Assembly: GCA_026874595.1 (NCBI GenBank)
Contig: JAPPUL010000082.1
Location: forward strand, 806,001 to 870,000
Reading direction: 5' to 3'
Length of the DNA: 64,000 nt
Origin: Sipunculus nudus
Lineage: Eukaryota; Annelida; Sipuncula; Golfingiida; Sipunculidae
Shown here: in pieces, positions 1 through 7,357 of the stretch
Layout: every line of letters starts with the position of its first letter
How positions within the stretch are numbered: the stretch's first letter is position 1
The notes under the pieces: generated by a model
Seen by the model: only the letters and a program-made list of their open reading frames with translations
Told to the model about the DNA's origin: nothing
Database searches by the model: none
Program-made: the position numbers and the translations under genes

Positions 1-222
1 GTATTAAACGAGTTGGTATCGAAGGGGAACACAGTTTTGGTGATAGAGCATAATATGGACGTAATAAAGCTTGCGGATCACATAATAGACTTAGGTCCTG
101 CTGGAGGTGATGGAGGCGGGGAGATAGTATGCGAGGGTACGCCTTATGAGGTATCAAAGGTTAGGAGTTCGGCAACGGGTGAATATTTGTCACGCGAGTT
201 TGAAAGGATGTTATTGGCCTGA
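1..222 (+). CDS. uvrA: UvrABC excision nuclease subunit A, C-terminal end (partial)
   Basis: The reading frame is open from base 1 and ends at TGA 220-222, so only the last 73 codons are present. The visible part is the end of the second ABC ATPase domain of UvrA, the DNA damage sensor of nucleotide excision repair. The segment [11 protein letters not shown] carries the conserved H-loop histidine, and [15 protein letters not shown] is the characteristic tail seen in nearly all UvrA proteins. The upstream part of the gene lies outside the window. The next gene, speD, begins 181 bases downstream on the same strand after an AT-rich spacer, so co-transcription is possible but not shown. Confidence 0.93.
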   Translation, partial: VLNELVSKGNTVLVIEHNMDVIKLADHIIDLGPAGGDGGGEIVCEGTPYEVSKVRSSATGEYLSREFERMLLA

Positions 223-403
223 AGGAGATTTAAGAGTTAAAAAAAAAATGATGAAGAGAAAGTTATCTGAGTAAAAGATTTACAAGATATTATATTTTTT
301 GCTATTATATTTTAAATAATCTTAAGATAAGTAAGAAGATTTATAGGAAAGAGTATAAGGGAATAGTATAAGGGAAGAATATAAGGAATAGGAAAGGGAA
401 TAG

Positions 404-775
404 ATGAATGCACTAGGGAAGCATCTTTTATGCGAGTTATTAGATTGTCAAGCGAGTCTAGATAACCTAGATTTCATAAGATTAACGTTGGAAGGGGCAG
501 CACGTCATGCAGAGGCAACAATAGTAGAGTCGGTGTTTCACAGGTTCAATCCTAAAGGGATAAGCGGGGTAGTGGTTATAGCAGAATCCCATATAGCAAT
601 ACACAGCTGGCCAGAATATAGGTATGCGGCAGTGGATGTATTTACATGTGGAGATGCTGTTGATCCTTGGAAAGCGCTAAATTACATAAAGGAAGCGTTT
701 TTAGCAAAAGCCACACATATAAATGAGATAGAGCGAGGGAATTTAATTAAGGGACAGATGGGGCTTAGTAGTTGA
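404..775 (+). CDS. speD: S-adenosylmethionine decarboxylase proenzyme
   Basis: Makes decarboxylated SAM, the aminopropyl donor for spermidine synthesis. The protein has 123 residues, the normal size of the small bacterial proenzyme. It self-cleaves between Glu61 and Ser62 in the motif AESHIAIHSWPE, and Ser62 becomes the catalytic pyruvoyl group. His67 and Cys82 in FTCGD are the expected processing and catalytic residues. The ATG at 404 follows a purine-rich leader (about 340-403) in which a GTATAAGGGAA-like unit is repeated imperfectly and supplies Shine-Dalgarno-like AAGGGA. It is followed on the same strand by pyruvoyl arginine decarboxylase and spermidine synthase, so it is the first gene of a polyamine cluster. 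Confidence 0.95.
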   Translation: MNALGKHLLCELLDCQASLDNLDFIRLTLEGAARHAEATIVESVFHRFNPKGISGVVVIAESHIAIHSWPEYRYAAVDVFTCGDAVDPWKALNYIKEAFLAKATHINEIERGNLIKGQMGLSS

Positions 776-910
776 ATGAGCTTTAGATAAGTTTTAGAAT
801 GGTTTTAATTTAAGAAGCAAGAATATGTAAGTAGAAAGAAACATACCAAAGTAAAAAAAGTAATACAAAAAAAGTAAAGAAAAAAAGTAAAGAAAAAAAA
901 GAGGGAATTA

Positions 911-1426
911 TTGCCAAAAAAGAGCGTAGGAAATGAAAAAGCAAGTAAATACTTTTTAGTATCAGGGGGAGGGGATGGACATAGTAAACTTAATGCGTTT
1001 GACAAAGCGCTATTATCAGCGGGGGTAGGGAATATGAATTTGCTAAGAGTAACAAGTATATTGCCTCCGTATTCCAAAAGGGTTTCAAAGGAAGATGTAG
1101 CACTTGGCGATGGGAGTTTATTAACGCTAGCCTACGCAAGTGTATCGAGTGAGAAACGTGGTGCGGTGCTGTTATCTGGGGTAGGGGTTGGTATTCCGGA
1201 AGATATAAAACAGCCGGGAGTAATAATGGAGCATACACTATTGTTGAATGAGGGAAGATTTAAAATTAAGGATGAGGAGCAACGTCTTAGGAGAGAGCTT
1301 GAGCTTATGCTTGAGGAGGCATTTATGGCACGAGGTTATAGAATGGGGTTAAAGGAATATGCAACGAATATTCATGTGGTAGAGGAGGTGGGGTGTAGTT
1401 TTGCGGGAGTAGTATTATGGGTTTGA
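911..1426 (+). CDS. pdaD: Pyruvoyl-dependent arginine decarboxylase
   Basis: Converts arginine to agmatine and CO2 using a pyruvoyl group instead of PLP. The protein has 171 residues, matching the archaeal and chlamydial PvlArgDC family. The self-cleavage region reads LLRVTSILPP, with Ser49 as the predicted pyruvoyl precursor. Other family marks are the N-terminal VSGGGDG segment and the C-terminal region ending CSFAGVVLWV. The start is a TTG at 911 with GAGGGA four bases upstream. Agmatine made here can be used by the agmatinase at 7358-8191. This enzyme class is mainly archaeal with patchy bacterial occurrence, so horizontal origin is possible but not demonstrated from this sequence. Confidence 0.9.
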   Translation: MPKKSVGNEKASKYFLVSGGGDGHSKLNAFDKALLSAGVGNMNLLRVTSILPPYSKRVSKEDVALGDGSLLTLAYASVSSEKRGAVLLSGVGVGIPEDIKQPGVIMEHTLLLNEGRFKIKDEEQRLRRELELMLEEAFMARGYRMGLKEYATNIHVVEEVGCSFAGVVLWV

Positions 1427-1478
1427 GAATATTAATAATATTGTTTATGGTAAAAAGACAAAAGAAAAGACAAAAGAA

Positions 1479-1520
1479 ATGAGAAAAGAAATGAGAAAAG
1501 AAAATGAGAAAAGAAAATGA
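1479..1520 (+). repeat. Imperfect tandem repeat with ATG codons spanning the speE start
   Basis: Four copies of a 12- to 13-base unit, ATGAGAAAAGAA with an optional extra A, begin at 1479, 1491, 1504 and 1517. Because the unit length varies, the ATGs fall in all three frames: 1479 and 1491 share one frame, 1504 is the speE frame, and 1517 is in the third. Reading from 1479 stops at TGA 1518-1520, inside the speE start. There is no clear Shine-Dalgarno sequence apart from GAAAAG-like stretches. Confidence 0.8.
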
Positions 1521-2376
1521 GTTTTGGTTTAGCGAGGGACAGACAAATGATATAGAACCTTATCATACGAGAATAAGACTCAAGGTAAGGAAGAAGATAT
1601 ATAGCGGACGTAGTAAATACCAGAAGATAGATTTTTATGAAACTTACGATCATGGACTGCTCTTGACATTAGACGATGTAATAATGTTTACAGAGCGAGA
1701 TGAATTTATCTATCATGAAATGATAGTACACGTACCTCTTTTTGAGCATGAGTTACCAAAGCGTGTACTAATAATAGGAGGAGGGGATTTAGGAGCGTTA
1801 CGCGAGGTATTAAAGCACGAATTAGTTGAGAGAGTAGATCTTTGTGAAATAGATAAAGAGGTGGTCGAAAGATGCCTTGAATATGTTTCCTATGGGAATG
1901 AAGTAATAAAAGACAATCGAGTTAGGTTGCATTTTGAAGATGGGTTTAATTTTGTTGGAAGGAAGAAAGGATATTATGATGTAGTTATAGTAGACTCATC
2001 AGATCCTGTATCGTTTGCAAAGAAGCTATACGCGGTTGAATTTTTTAAGATAGTAAAAAGCGCCCTTAAAGGAGAGGGTCTAATGACAATACAAGCGGGT
2101 TCCCCATTCTACAATACGAAATTCATAAGAGGAATAAATGTCATACTAAACGAGACATTTGAAAAGAGCAAGCTATACACAGCAAGCTGTCATAGTTACC
2201 CTGGTGGGTATTGGGGATTTCTGTTTGGAAAGAAGGAAGGAGGGAATGCTAAGAATGCTTTTCCGATAGAAAGGTATAAAGTGCTTAAAGGGAGATTAAG
2301 ATATTACAATGCAGGGGTGCACGAGGGAAGTTTCTTGCTACCAGAATATGTTAAAGAAGCACTTAAATTGGAGTAG
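1504..2376 (+). CDS. speE: Spermidine synthase
   Basis: Transfers the aminopropyl group of decarboxylated SAM to putrescine. The protein has 290 residues. The N-terminal beta domain is followed by the signature TERDEFIYHEM (residues 63-73), the Rossmann-type dcSAM-binding loop GGGDLG (92-97) and VVIVDSSDP with the candidate catalytic Asp164 and Asp167. The loop is usually GGGDGG, so position 96 is Leu instead of Gly here. The start was chosen at ATG 1504 because it gives the usual short lead into FWFSEGQ. Nearby ATGs at 1479, 1491 and 1517 belong to a tandem repeat and are in other frames. The gene completes the speD-pdaD-speE cluster. Confidence 0.94.
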   Translation: MRKENEFWFSEGQTNDIEPYHTRIRLKVRKKIYSGRSKYQKIDFYETYDHGLLLTLDDVIMFTERDEFIYHEMIVHVPLFEHELPKRVLIIGGGDLGALREVLKHELVERVDLCEIDKEVVERCLEYVSYGNEVIKDNRVRLHFEDGFNFVGRKKGYYDVVIVDSSDPVSFAKKLYAVEFFKIVKSALKGEGLMTIQAGSPFYNTKFIRGINVILNETFEKSKLYTASCHSYPGGYWGFLFGKKEGGNAKNAFPIERYKVLKGRLRYYNAGVHEGSFLLPEYVKEALKLE

Positions 2377-2446
2377 AACTTATAAAATATAAAGCGGCTT
2401 TATAATTATTGATTTTGTATAAAAAGTAGCTATCTTTAAGGGTTAT

Positions 2447-2498
2447 GGGGGATGGGGGGGATAGGGGGGATAGGGGGAGTGATAGGGAGGTAGAGGGG
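2447..2498 (+). repeat. G-run array with G-quadruplex potential upstream of panD
   Basis: Four runs of five or more guanines lie close together on the panD coding strand: 2447-2451 (G5), 2454-2460 (G7), 2464-2469 (G6) and 2473-2477 (G5), with loops of 2, 3 and 3 bases. Shorter runs follow to 2498. The motif satisfies the canonical intramolecular quadruplex rule and lies about 76 bases before the panD ATG, in the spacer after speE. It stands out strongly against the AT-rich surroundings. Confidence 0.75.
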
Positions 2499-2552
2499 AA
2501 GTAAATCAAGGAATGATATTAAATGATATTAGAATGATATTAGAGGAAACAG

Positions 2553-2906
2553 ATGCAAATACATGTGTGCAAATCAAAGATACATAGGGCGACGGTAACG
2601 GAAGCCAATTTGGGATATAAAGGGAGTATAACGATAGATAGTAGGCTGCTTGAAGCAAGTGGCATGTACGAATATGAGAAAGTACAAGTAGTAAATATAA
2701 ATAATGGCCAGAGAGTAGAAACTTACATAATAAAAGGAACAGCAGGGGCAGGTGATATATGTTTAAACGGAGCGATGGCGCGTAAGGGGGAGGTGGGAGA
2801 CAAACTAATCATAATATCGTATGGAATAATAGAAGAGAAGGAAGTAAAGAGCCATCTACCCAAGATAGTCTATGTAGACAATAATAATCAAATAATAGAT
2901 AAATGA
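2553..2906 (+). CDS. panD: Aspartate 1-decarboxylase proenzyme
   Basis: Decarboxylates aspartate to beta-alanine for pantothenate and coenzyme A synthesis. The protein is 117 residues, the usual length. It is a pyruvoyl enzyme: self-cleavage is expected between Gly24 and Ser25 in GYKGSITID. Lys9, Arg54 and Tyr58 (NNGQRVETY) match the conserved substrate-binding and catalytic positions, and the LNGAMAR segment is typical of the family. The ATG at 2553 is preceded by AGAGGAAAC. No panB or panC lies in the window. Its place directly after speE makes it the third pyruvoyl-dependent decarboxylase in this short run. Confidence 0.95.
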   Translation: MQIHVCKSKIHRATVTEANLGYKGSITIDSRLLEASGMYEYEKVQVVNINNGQRVETYIIKGTAGAGDICLNGAMARKGEVGDKLIIISYGIIEEKEVKSHLPKIVYVDNNNQIIDK

Positions 2907-2956
2907 AAGGATAGAGAAAGGATAGAGGGAAGGATAGAGGGAAGGATAGAGGGGAA
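2907..2956 (+). repeat. Tandem GGATAGAGGGAA repeats after panD
   Basis: About four imperfect copies of a purine-rich unit of 12-14 bases (GGATAGAGGGAA) follow the panD stop codon directly. They do not form a hairpin, so they are not a terminator. They belong to the family of purine-rich arrays seen in many spacers of this window. Confidence 0.7.
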
Positions 2957-2994
2957 AGCTAGTTAAAGGCTAGTTAAGGATAATATACTAGGAT

Positions 2995-3543
2995 TTAAAC
3001 TTCTCTTTTCTTAAACTGTTTAAAGAAAGGTCTTGCATATGAATATGTTGCAAGTATTATGCTTAAGCAAGTTATGGTTATAGGGATGTATGTATAAGTT
3101 AGCATATTTGGAGTTATAAAAAGAAACCAACAAGCTAAAGCAGTAATAGAAAAAGTGCTTAACTTACCGAAAGAGTTAGCCTTAACAGTAGATTGTTTGG
3201 TAAGATAAAGCCAAATCCCACCAATAATTAGAATAATGTCTCTAGAAATGATTAAGATAAAAAGCCAAAGAGGATAGTCTTTGTATATAAGCAAAGTAGT
3301 AAGGATAACGAGGGTAGCGATTTTGTCAGCAATGGGGTCAAGAATCTCGCCAAGAGTCGTGCCCATATTGAATTTCCGACTAATAAAGCCATCGATAACA
3401 TCAGAAATAATAATCCAAGCAAAAGTAGTAGTGTAAGCAAGGAAGTGGTTTAGGCTAATAAAGTAAACGAAAAGAGGTAAAGAGGCGATACGAGTCAAAG
3501 TGATGGAGTTTGGAATGTTATAAAAGTCTTTAAGTTGAATCAT
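2995..3543 (-). CDS. pgsA: CDP-alcohol phosphatidyltransferase, probably phosphatidylglycerophosphate synthase
   Basis: Likely joins CDP-diacylglycerol and glycerol-3-phosphate, the committed step to phosphatidylglycerol, in the inner membrane. The protein is 182 residues with several hydrophobic helices. The family signature is clear: Asp48, Asp51-Gly52, Arg56, Gly65, Asp69 and Asp73 in the pattern DxxDGxx(A)R...GxxxDxxxD. The Ala before Arg is Ser here. Related families that make phosphatidylserine or phosphatidylinositol share this motif, so the exact head-group acceptor is inferred from length and overall layout. The gene runs convergent to panD and is divergent from flaA. Confidence 0.85.
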   Translation of the reverse strand: MIQLKDFYNIPNSITLTRIASLPLFVYFISLNHFLAYTTTFAWIIISDVIDGFISRKFNMGTTLGEILDPIADKIATLVILTTLLIYKDYPLWLFILIISRDIILIIGGIWLYLTKQSTVKANSFGKLSTFSITALACWFLFITPNMLTYTYIPITITCLSIILATYSYARPFFKQFKKREV

Positions 3544-3932
3544 GGGCTTTTTAAAAGTAATTAATTTTTAAAAGTAATTAAAAAGTAAAAAAGAGTGAAA
3601 TTAAGTAATAAAGATAATGCATGAGGAGTTGAGAGTTTAAAAAAAAGCTAGTGTAAAAGGTGTAAATAAAAATGTTAAATAAAAAGGTCTTGATAATAGT
3701 AGTGATAGTAGTAGAAAGCGTTTTTGTAAAATCTTTTAGAGATTTAATTTACGCAAAGAGTTTAAAAAAAATAGTATTAACTAGTGGTAAAAATAAAAAT
3801 AGGCGAGTTTGAGTTAAAATTAGAAAAATGATATACCGAATAAGAATGAAGTAATAGACATGAGCTTTCACGATACTGTATAAAATGATGTTGTAGTGGC
3901 TTATGTGTAGAAAAGAAAAGGAGATTGACCTT
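3544..3932 (+). other. Divergent intergenic region pgsA/flaA
   Basis: AT-rich spacer of about 390 bases between the divergent pgsA and flaA starts. It contains the proposed flaA promoter (3855-3884) and a weaker sigma-28-like stretch (TAAA at 3815-3818 and ACCGAATAA at 3835-3843, spacing one base too long). The flaA Shine-Dalgarno AAAGGAG is at 3917-3923. I see no other gene or RNA in it. Confidence 0.6.
3855..3884 (+). promoter_or_regulatory. Candidate sigma-70 promoter of flaA
   Basis: TAGACA at 3855-3860 and TATAAA at 3879-3884 are separated by 18 bases, and TG just before the -10 box gives it a partly extended form. Transcription would start near 3891, about 26 bases before the ribosome-binding site. 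A sigma-28 start slightly upstream cannot be excluded, since flagellar genes often use that factor. Confidence 0.45.
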
Positions 3933-5066
3933 ATGGTAAAGAAAATAAGAATACAAGTATTAAGTGCTGTGTCTTTGGTATTGCTGATAGTTGCGGTCAA
4001 TGTTCACGCACAAGGTGCCACTGGAACAGCTGCAAGTGGGGGTGGTGAGGAGTTTATTATGGCGGATGAAGCGCCAAACAATGTAGCAGAGACATTAATA
4101 GACTTCTCAGAATTCCAAAAGAACTTAAGGGCGTCAGGACTTTATGTAGAGAAAGACCCGGCACGAGATAAAGCGTTACCGGAGCTATCAGGAGATGAGA
4201 TTGACCCGGATACATTGCTACCGATTTACAAGGTAGAGTATGGAGATTTTGATTATGACGAATGGGTAGTAAGTTTAAACTCATCAGCCGACACATCAAA
4301 CACTAGAAGATGGAGTTTTGCCCGAAAAGCGCAGTTAAAAGACGGGACAGAGGTTTTGGGAGTTAGAGTAAACTTTCCAAAGACAAAATATAATGCAAAT
4401 GCAAGTATAAGTCCACAATATGAGTTAAGAGCGTATGACAATGTAGGGACGGTAGTATCAAGGCGCAAGACAGGGAAAAAGATAGGCGTAATAGACAATG
4501 TTGGAAATATAAAGAAGATGACACTTGAGGTAAGCGGTCGGAATTACAAATACGGAGTAGCAGTTAGACTACGCGATACATTTGACAATGTACGAGAATA
4601 CTTCATGGGCTATATATACTTTGTAAACTGGCGACGTTTGATGTGGGAAAATCCACATTATATAGAAGATGTAAGGTTACGCGACATATACAAAGTTCCC
4701 TTATACCCAAGAGAATTTCCGTATGTAAAGTTCGATTCGATAGTGGTATACAAGCCTGGTCAATCGGCAGGAGGAGACAGTGTTTTCTACTTTAAGAAGA
4801 TAGACCTATGGTTTGACTATGCAATATCGCCAACCTATGTAGCAGAAGTAGATATAGATGATGAGGGCACATGGGGAATTTTAAGAGCACGAGCTTTAAA
4901 AAGACGTAATATAGAAAGGAAGCGAATGCGCGAGAGAATAGAACTTATAAGAGAAGAGGAGCGCCGAGCAGGAAGGAATAGGCTTGGAGGAGATAAAGAT
5001 AATCAAGGAGCAGGGGGCGCAAGTGTAGGAGGGAGAACAGGAGGAGGTGCAGGAGGGCGGCCGTAG
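3933..5066 (+). CDS. flaA: Flagellar filament outer layer (sheath) protein FlaA
   Basis: Structural protein that coats the core of the periplasmic flagellar filament in spirochaetes. I place the start at ATG 3933, not the in-frame ATG at 3903, because AAAGGAG (3917-3923) is correctly spaced and the product then begins with a clean signal peptide (residues 1-26, VNVHA then Gln). The 377-residue product shows the FlaA landmarks RRWSFARK, VLGVRVNFP, GVIDNVGNIK, REYFMGYIYFVNWRRL, PLYPREFPYVKFDSIVVY and a final KKIDLWFDYAI. After the conserved part there is an extra tail of about 70 residues, first Arg/Glu-rich, then Gly-rich, ending GGAGGRP. The gene appears monocistronic, with its own promoter and terminator. 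Confidence 0.92.
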   Translation: MVKKIRIQVLSAVSLVLLIVAVNVHAQGATGTAASGGGEEFIMADEAPNNVAETLIDFSEFQKNLRASGLYVEKDPARDKALPELSGDEIDPDTLLPIYKVEYGDFDYDEWVVSLNSSADTSNTRRWSFARKAQLKDGTEVLGVRVNFPKTKYNANASISPQYELRAYDNVGTVVSRRKTGKKIGVIDNVGNIKKMTLEVSGRNYKYGVAVRLRDTFDNVREYFMGYIYFVNWRRLMWENPHYIEDVRLRDIYKVPLYPREFPYVKFDSIVVYKPGQSAGGDSVFYFKKIDLWFDYAISPTYVAEVDIDDEGTWGILRARALKRRNIERKRMRERIELIREEERRAGRNRLGGDKDNQGAGGASVGGRTGGGAGGRP

Positions 5067-5129
5067 GGTAAAGATAAGGTCATGATTTATAGATGTAGAC
5101 TTTAAAATAAGAGATAAGATAGAAAACGC

Positions 5130-5163
5130 AAAGGGCATGTTGTAAATGAGCAGCATGCCCTTT
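5130..5163 (+). terminator. Rho-independent terminator of flaA
   Basis: A 13-base-pair stem (5130-5142 with 5151-5163, core AAAGGGCATG/CATGCCCTTT, one G-U pair) encloses an 8-base loop. It is followed by a T-rich stretch, TTTGTTTATAT if the last stem Ts are counted. It lies 64 bases after the flaA stop and separates flaA from oppD. Confidence 0.85.
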
Positions 5164-5289
5164 GTTTATATAAGGATGATAGTATTAAAAAAAAAGGAGA
5201 AAAAGGAAAACATATAACATAAAGGAAAAAAAGGATTAGATTTATTGGAAAAAGGAAATAAGAATTAGAGTATATAAATTAAGGAATAG

Positions 5290-6285
5290 ATGGGTAACAA
5301 GTTACTTGAAGTAAAGAATCTAATAACGAGTTTTGGAGTGGAAGGAGAAGAGTCGCAAGCAGTACGAGGGATAACATTTTCTATAGAGCGAGGACAGACG
5401 TTATCAATAGTAGGCGAGAGTGGATGTGGAAAGAGCGTAACATCGCTTTCGATAATGCGACTAATCCAAATGCCTCCTGGAAAGATAAGCGAAGCTAGCC
5501 AGATATTGTATGAAGGAGAGGATATATTGAAGTTGCCAGAAGAGGCTATGAGGGGGCTTCGAGGGGAGAAGATATCAATGATATTCCAAGAGCCGATGAC
5601 ATCGCTAAACCCGGTATATACGGTAGGGAATCAGATATCAGAAGTGTTTATAACACACAGAGGGCTTAGTAAGAAGGAAGCGTATGCTGAGAGTATAAAG
5701 ATGCTTAAACTGGTGGCAATTCCCTCACCTGAGGAGAGGATAAAGTCCTACCCGCATGAATTAAGCGGAGGTATGCGACAACGTGTTATGATAGCGATGG
5801 CGCTTGCGTGTGAACCTGGGCTTTTAATAGCAGACGAGCCAACCACAGCCTTAGACATAACGATACAATCCCAGATACTAAAACTTATAGAAGATTTAAA
5901 AAAGCGTTTAAATACGGCAGTAATGCTAATAACGCATAATCTAGGTATAGTAGCACAAGTAAGTGATCGAGTGATAGTTATGTATCGGGGGACAATAGTA
6001 GAGGAGGGAGGCGTTTATGATATATTTGAAAATCCTAAACATCCCTATACAGAAGGACTTTTGAAGTCGGTACCGATTTTGGGCATGCGCGGCCAGAAAT
6101 TAGAAGAGATTCCGGGTATAGTACCAAAGCCCTCAGAAGAGATAACAGGCTGTCAATTTAAAACGCGTTGTTATAAAAGAGATGTAATATGTGATGAGGA
6201 GCCGGAGTTGAAGGTAGTTGGGGGAGGGGTTGGGGATGGAGATTTAAGCGAGCAACATAAGGTACGGTGTTTCAAGGCAGAATAA
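5290..6285 (+). CDS. oppD: Oligopeptide/dipeptide ABC transporter ATP-binding protein (OppD/DppD type)
   Basis: One of the two ATPase subunits that drive peptide uptake across the inner membrane. The 331-residue protein has Walker A GESGCGKS, the Q-loop in FQEPMTSLNP, the ABC signature LSGGMRQRV, Walker B LLIADEPTTALD and the H-loop ITHNLG. Its C-terminal extension GCQFKTRCYKRDVIC is the cysteine-bearing oligopeptide-transporter domain that distinguishes OppD/DppD/OppF from other ABC ATPases. ATG 5290 follows AAGGAATAG. It is followed 33 bases later by oppF. Neither permease nor binding protein genes are adjacent, so they must be encoded elsewhere. Nickel or other substrates of the same family cannot be ruled out. 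Confidence 0.92.
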   Translation: MGNKLLEVKNLITSFGVEGEESQAVRGITFSIERGQTLSIVGESGCGKSVTSLSIMRLIQMPPGKISEASQILYEGEDILKLPEEAMRGLRGEKISMIFQEPMTSLNPVYTVGNQISEVFITHRGLSKKEAYAESIKMLKLVAIPSPEERIKSYPHELSGGMRQRVMIAMALACEPGLLIADEPTTALDITIQSQILKLIEDLKKRLNTAVMLITHNLGIVAQVSDRVIVMYRGTIVEEGGVYDIFENPKHPYTEGLLKSVPILGMRGQKLEEIPGIVPKPSEEITGCQFKTRCYKRDVICDEEPELKVVGGGVGDGDLSEQHKVRCFKAE

Positions 6286-6318
6286 ATAATAGTATATTTG
6301 TAAGTTAATTTTTAATAT

Positions 6319-7350
6319 ATGATAAACTTAAGAGAAATGGGAAACGAAGAGCAAAAAGAAGGGCGAAAAGCAGCGCAAAAAGAAGAGATATTACGGGTTG
6401 AAAATCTAGGGATACATTATCCTGTACGTGAGGGTTTTTGGGGCAAGACAAAGCGTAATATAAAGGCAGTTGACGGGATATCCTTTAGAGTTAGAAGTGG
6501 CGAGAGCGTAGGGTTAATAGGCGAAAGCGGTTCTGGCAAAACGACAATAGCAAAGGGGATATTGGGTTTACTTAGCCAGAAGATACGAGGCAGCATAAAG
6601 TTTGAGGGTAAGGAAGTACACAATTTAGGAGGGAAGGAGCTAAAGCGGCTTAGAAAGGACATGCAAATAGTTTTTCAAGATCCTTACTCCTCGTTAAACC
6701 CACGAATGACAATAGGTTCGATAGTGGAGGAAGGGCTTACGATACATAAAATAGGAGAGAGTCGAAAAGAGCGTCAAAAGAAAGTGGAGGCTGTGCTTGA
6801 GGAAGTAGGAATAAGTAAAGACTTTTATAATTTGTATCCTCATGAATTTAGTGGCGGGCAACGTCAGAGGATAGGCATAGCGCGAGCTTTGATATTAAAG
6901 CCTCGGCTAGTAATATGCGATGAGCCTGTATCAGCCTTAGACGTATCAGTACAAATCCAAGTATTAAATTTAATGAACAAGCTTCAAAGAGATTATAAGT
7001 TAACTTATATCTTCATATCGCATGATTTATCGGTGGTAGATTATTTTTGCAATCGAATAATAATAATCTACTTAGGGAAGGTGATGGAGATGGGCAGACG
7101 AGATGCTATAGTGCAGGGTAGTAAACATCCCTACACAAATGCGTTAATAGAGTCAATCCCCAAGCCAGATCCAAGGGCTAAGAAAGAACTTCGTATAATA
7201 AAAGGGGACATACCAAGTGCAATAGAAGTACCGAGTGGGTGCGTATTTAGGACAAGATGCCCGCTTGCAACGCTAGAATGTAGTGAAGAGGAGCCTGAGC
7301 TTAAAATGGTAGGCAATGAACATTATTGTGCATGTATACATGTTAAATAG
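6319..7350 (+). CDS. oppF: Oligopeptide/dipeptide ABC transporter ATP-binding protein (OppF/DppF type)
   Basis: Partner ATPase of the preceding OppD. The 343-residue protein carries Walker A GESGSGKT, VFQDPYSSLNPR, signature FSGGQRQRIGIAR, Walker B LVICDEPVSALD and ISHDLSVV. The N-terminal LGIHYPVREGF segment is typical of OppF/DppF, as is the C-terminal GCVFRTRCPLATLEC motif. The ATG at 6319 is used here. The in-frame ATG at 6337 is an alternative that removes six residues. The gene ends seven bases before the end of the convergent agmatinase gene. No hairpin is visible in that gap. Confidence 0.92.
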   Translation: MINLREMGNEEQKEGRKAAQKEEILRVENLGIHYPVREGFWGKTKRNIKAVDGISFRVRSGESVGLIGESGSGKTTIAKGILGLLSQKIRGSIKFEGKEVHNLGGKELKRLRKDMQIVFQDPYSSLNPRMTIGSIVEEGLTIHKIGESRKERQKKVEAVLEEVGISKDFYNLYPHEFSGGQRQRIGIARALILKPRLVICDEPVSALDVSVQIQVLNLMNKLQRDYKLTYIFISHDLSVVDYFCNRIIIIYLGKVMEMGRRDAIVQGSKHPYTNALIESIPKPDPRAKKELRIIKGDIPSAIEVPSGCVFRTRCPLATLECSEEEPELKMVGNEHYCACIHVK

Positions 7351-7357
7351 GCTAGAT

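Noticed and set aside
3815-3843. Sigma-28 promoter for flaA
   Set aside because: TAAA and ACCGAATAA are present, but the spacing is one base too long and the -10 is imperfect. The sigma-70 pair at 3855-3884 fits better.
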